Below are positions 63,531 through 64,000 of a stretch of DNA of 64,000 nucleotides, piece after piece (the first letter of the stretch is position 1; each line of letters opens with the position of its first letter). A program made the position numbers and the translations under genes. This DNA is from Rapana venosa (Eukaryota > Mollusca > Gastropoda > Neogastropoda > Muricidae). The notes below the pieces were generated by a model that was not told the origin of the DNA, did no database searches, and saw nothing but the letters and a program-made list of their open reading frames with translations. The stretch spans positions 8,516,962-8,580,961 of the forward strand of contig CM054155.1 in the NCBI GenBank assembly GCA_028751875.1. The letters run 5' to 3'.

Positions 63531-64000
63531 TGCAGGACGAAATTCTTGTGGGAAACACAAGACTGGCGGCCCTGTGTTGTCTGGTGACAGGGGTGTGTCA
63601 GTGTGTGAGACAGCTGGTTGCTAGGGGAGTAGGCATAAACAATAAATGGCCAGAGCTGGCATCATTTGAAACTTCACATCAAGTTTCATGGAACTCTGGT
63701 TTCGCTGCTGCCTGTCTCCTCTCCTCCAGTCTTCTCTTGTCGCGCCTCACATGACTTGGCGGCTTCTTTTGGTAGCACAGGGAGGCAGACTGCTGCGCTT
63801 GTTGACACGCCATGTTGTCAACTTCAGAGCTAGTTCTCAGTCATAATACGACAGTCATATTGTCGCCTTCTCCTGTGACTTTCTAGGAGGTCAGGTGACT
63901 CCCCTCTAGCAGAGCTCTCAAGGTCTTCTCCAGCCCTGTTGGAAGTCCGACAACGGGCATGGTGCTGCAGAAATTGGTATTTTACTGCAATTTGGTGCAG
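63531..64000. other. Clean sequence upstream of the minus-strand gene
   Basis: GC-balanced unique sequence. It may contain the promoter, 5' UTR or an earlier exon of the minus-strand gene, but no splice-site pair or start could be chosen with confidence. Confidence 0.4.

Overview
This is a piece of a metazoan draft genome, most likely a marine gastropod mollusc. The evidence is spliced exons with consensus GT/AG borders, many non-LTR retrotransposons and SINEs, abundant microsatellites, and a SINE whose core I remember from snail and bivalve DNA. The species cannot be fixed from the sequence. No operons, CRISPR arrays or prokaryotic genes are present.

Assembly quality dominates the window. 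Three runs of exactly 500 N (809-1308, 28127-28626, 60685-61184) are scaffolding gaps, so four contigs are present. Long stretches (1-808, about 3.23-25.0 kb, about 43.45-55.74 kb, and the first 80 bases after the last gap) are low-fidelity sequence in which single bases are overwritten by their neighbours, giving artificial homopolymers. Where the same repeat occurs in clean sequence the damage can be read directly. About 50.88-55.74 kb is a damaged second copy of about 55.74-60.58 kb. Open frames in the damaged stretches should not be trusted.

Clean parts, in order. 1.3-3.2 kb: dispersed repeat plus simple repeats. 25.4 kb: one exon resembling a hotdog-fold acyl-CoA thioesterase (ACOT9-like), plus strand. 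26-28 kb: a 5'-truncated CR1/L2-type LINE inside a degenerate microsatellite, then two SINEs. 28.6-28.8 kb: LINE C-terminal scrap. 29.7-33.3 kb: three phase-compatible exons of a plus-strand SLC16-type monocarboxylate transporter. Its introns hold a (TA)n run, a 27-bp minisatellite carrying ten let-7 seed-match octamers on the minus strand, a 65-bp minisatellite and a SINE. 33.6-43.2 kb: a 5S rRNA-derived SINE, GA and CAT arrays, and four LINE copies, one (37.1-40.1 kb, minus) almost complete through endonuclease, reverse transcriptase and zinc-knuckle tail. 55.7-60.7 kb: a LINE fragment beside a roughly 4-kb unit with about 180-bp inverted terminal repeats that encloses a frameshifted minus-strand gene of a large uncharacterised invertebrate family. 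63.1-63.5 kb: the 3' coding exon of an unrecognised minus-strand gene.

The most interesting candidates are the inverted-repeat-bounded unit carrying the uncharacterised family, the let-7-site array in the transporter intron, and the 5S-derived SINE. Host genes are represented only by isolated exons separated by large repeat-filled introns, so nothing can be said about gene cooperation beyond the exon chain of the transporter.
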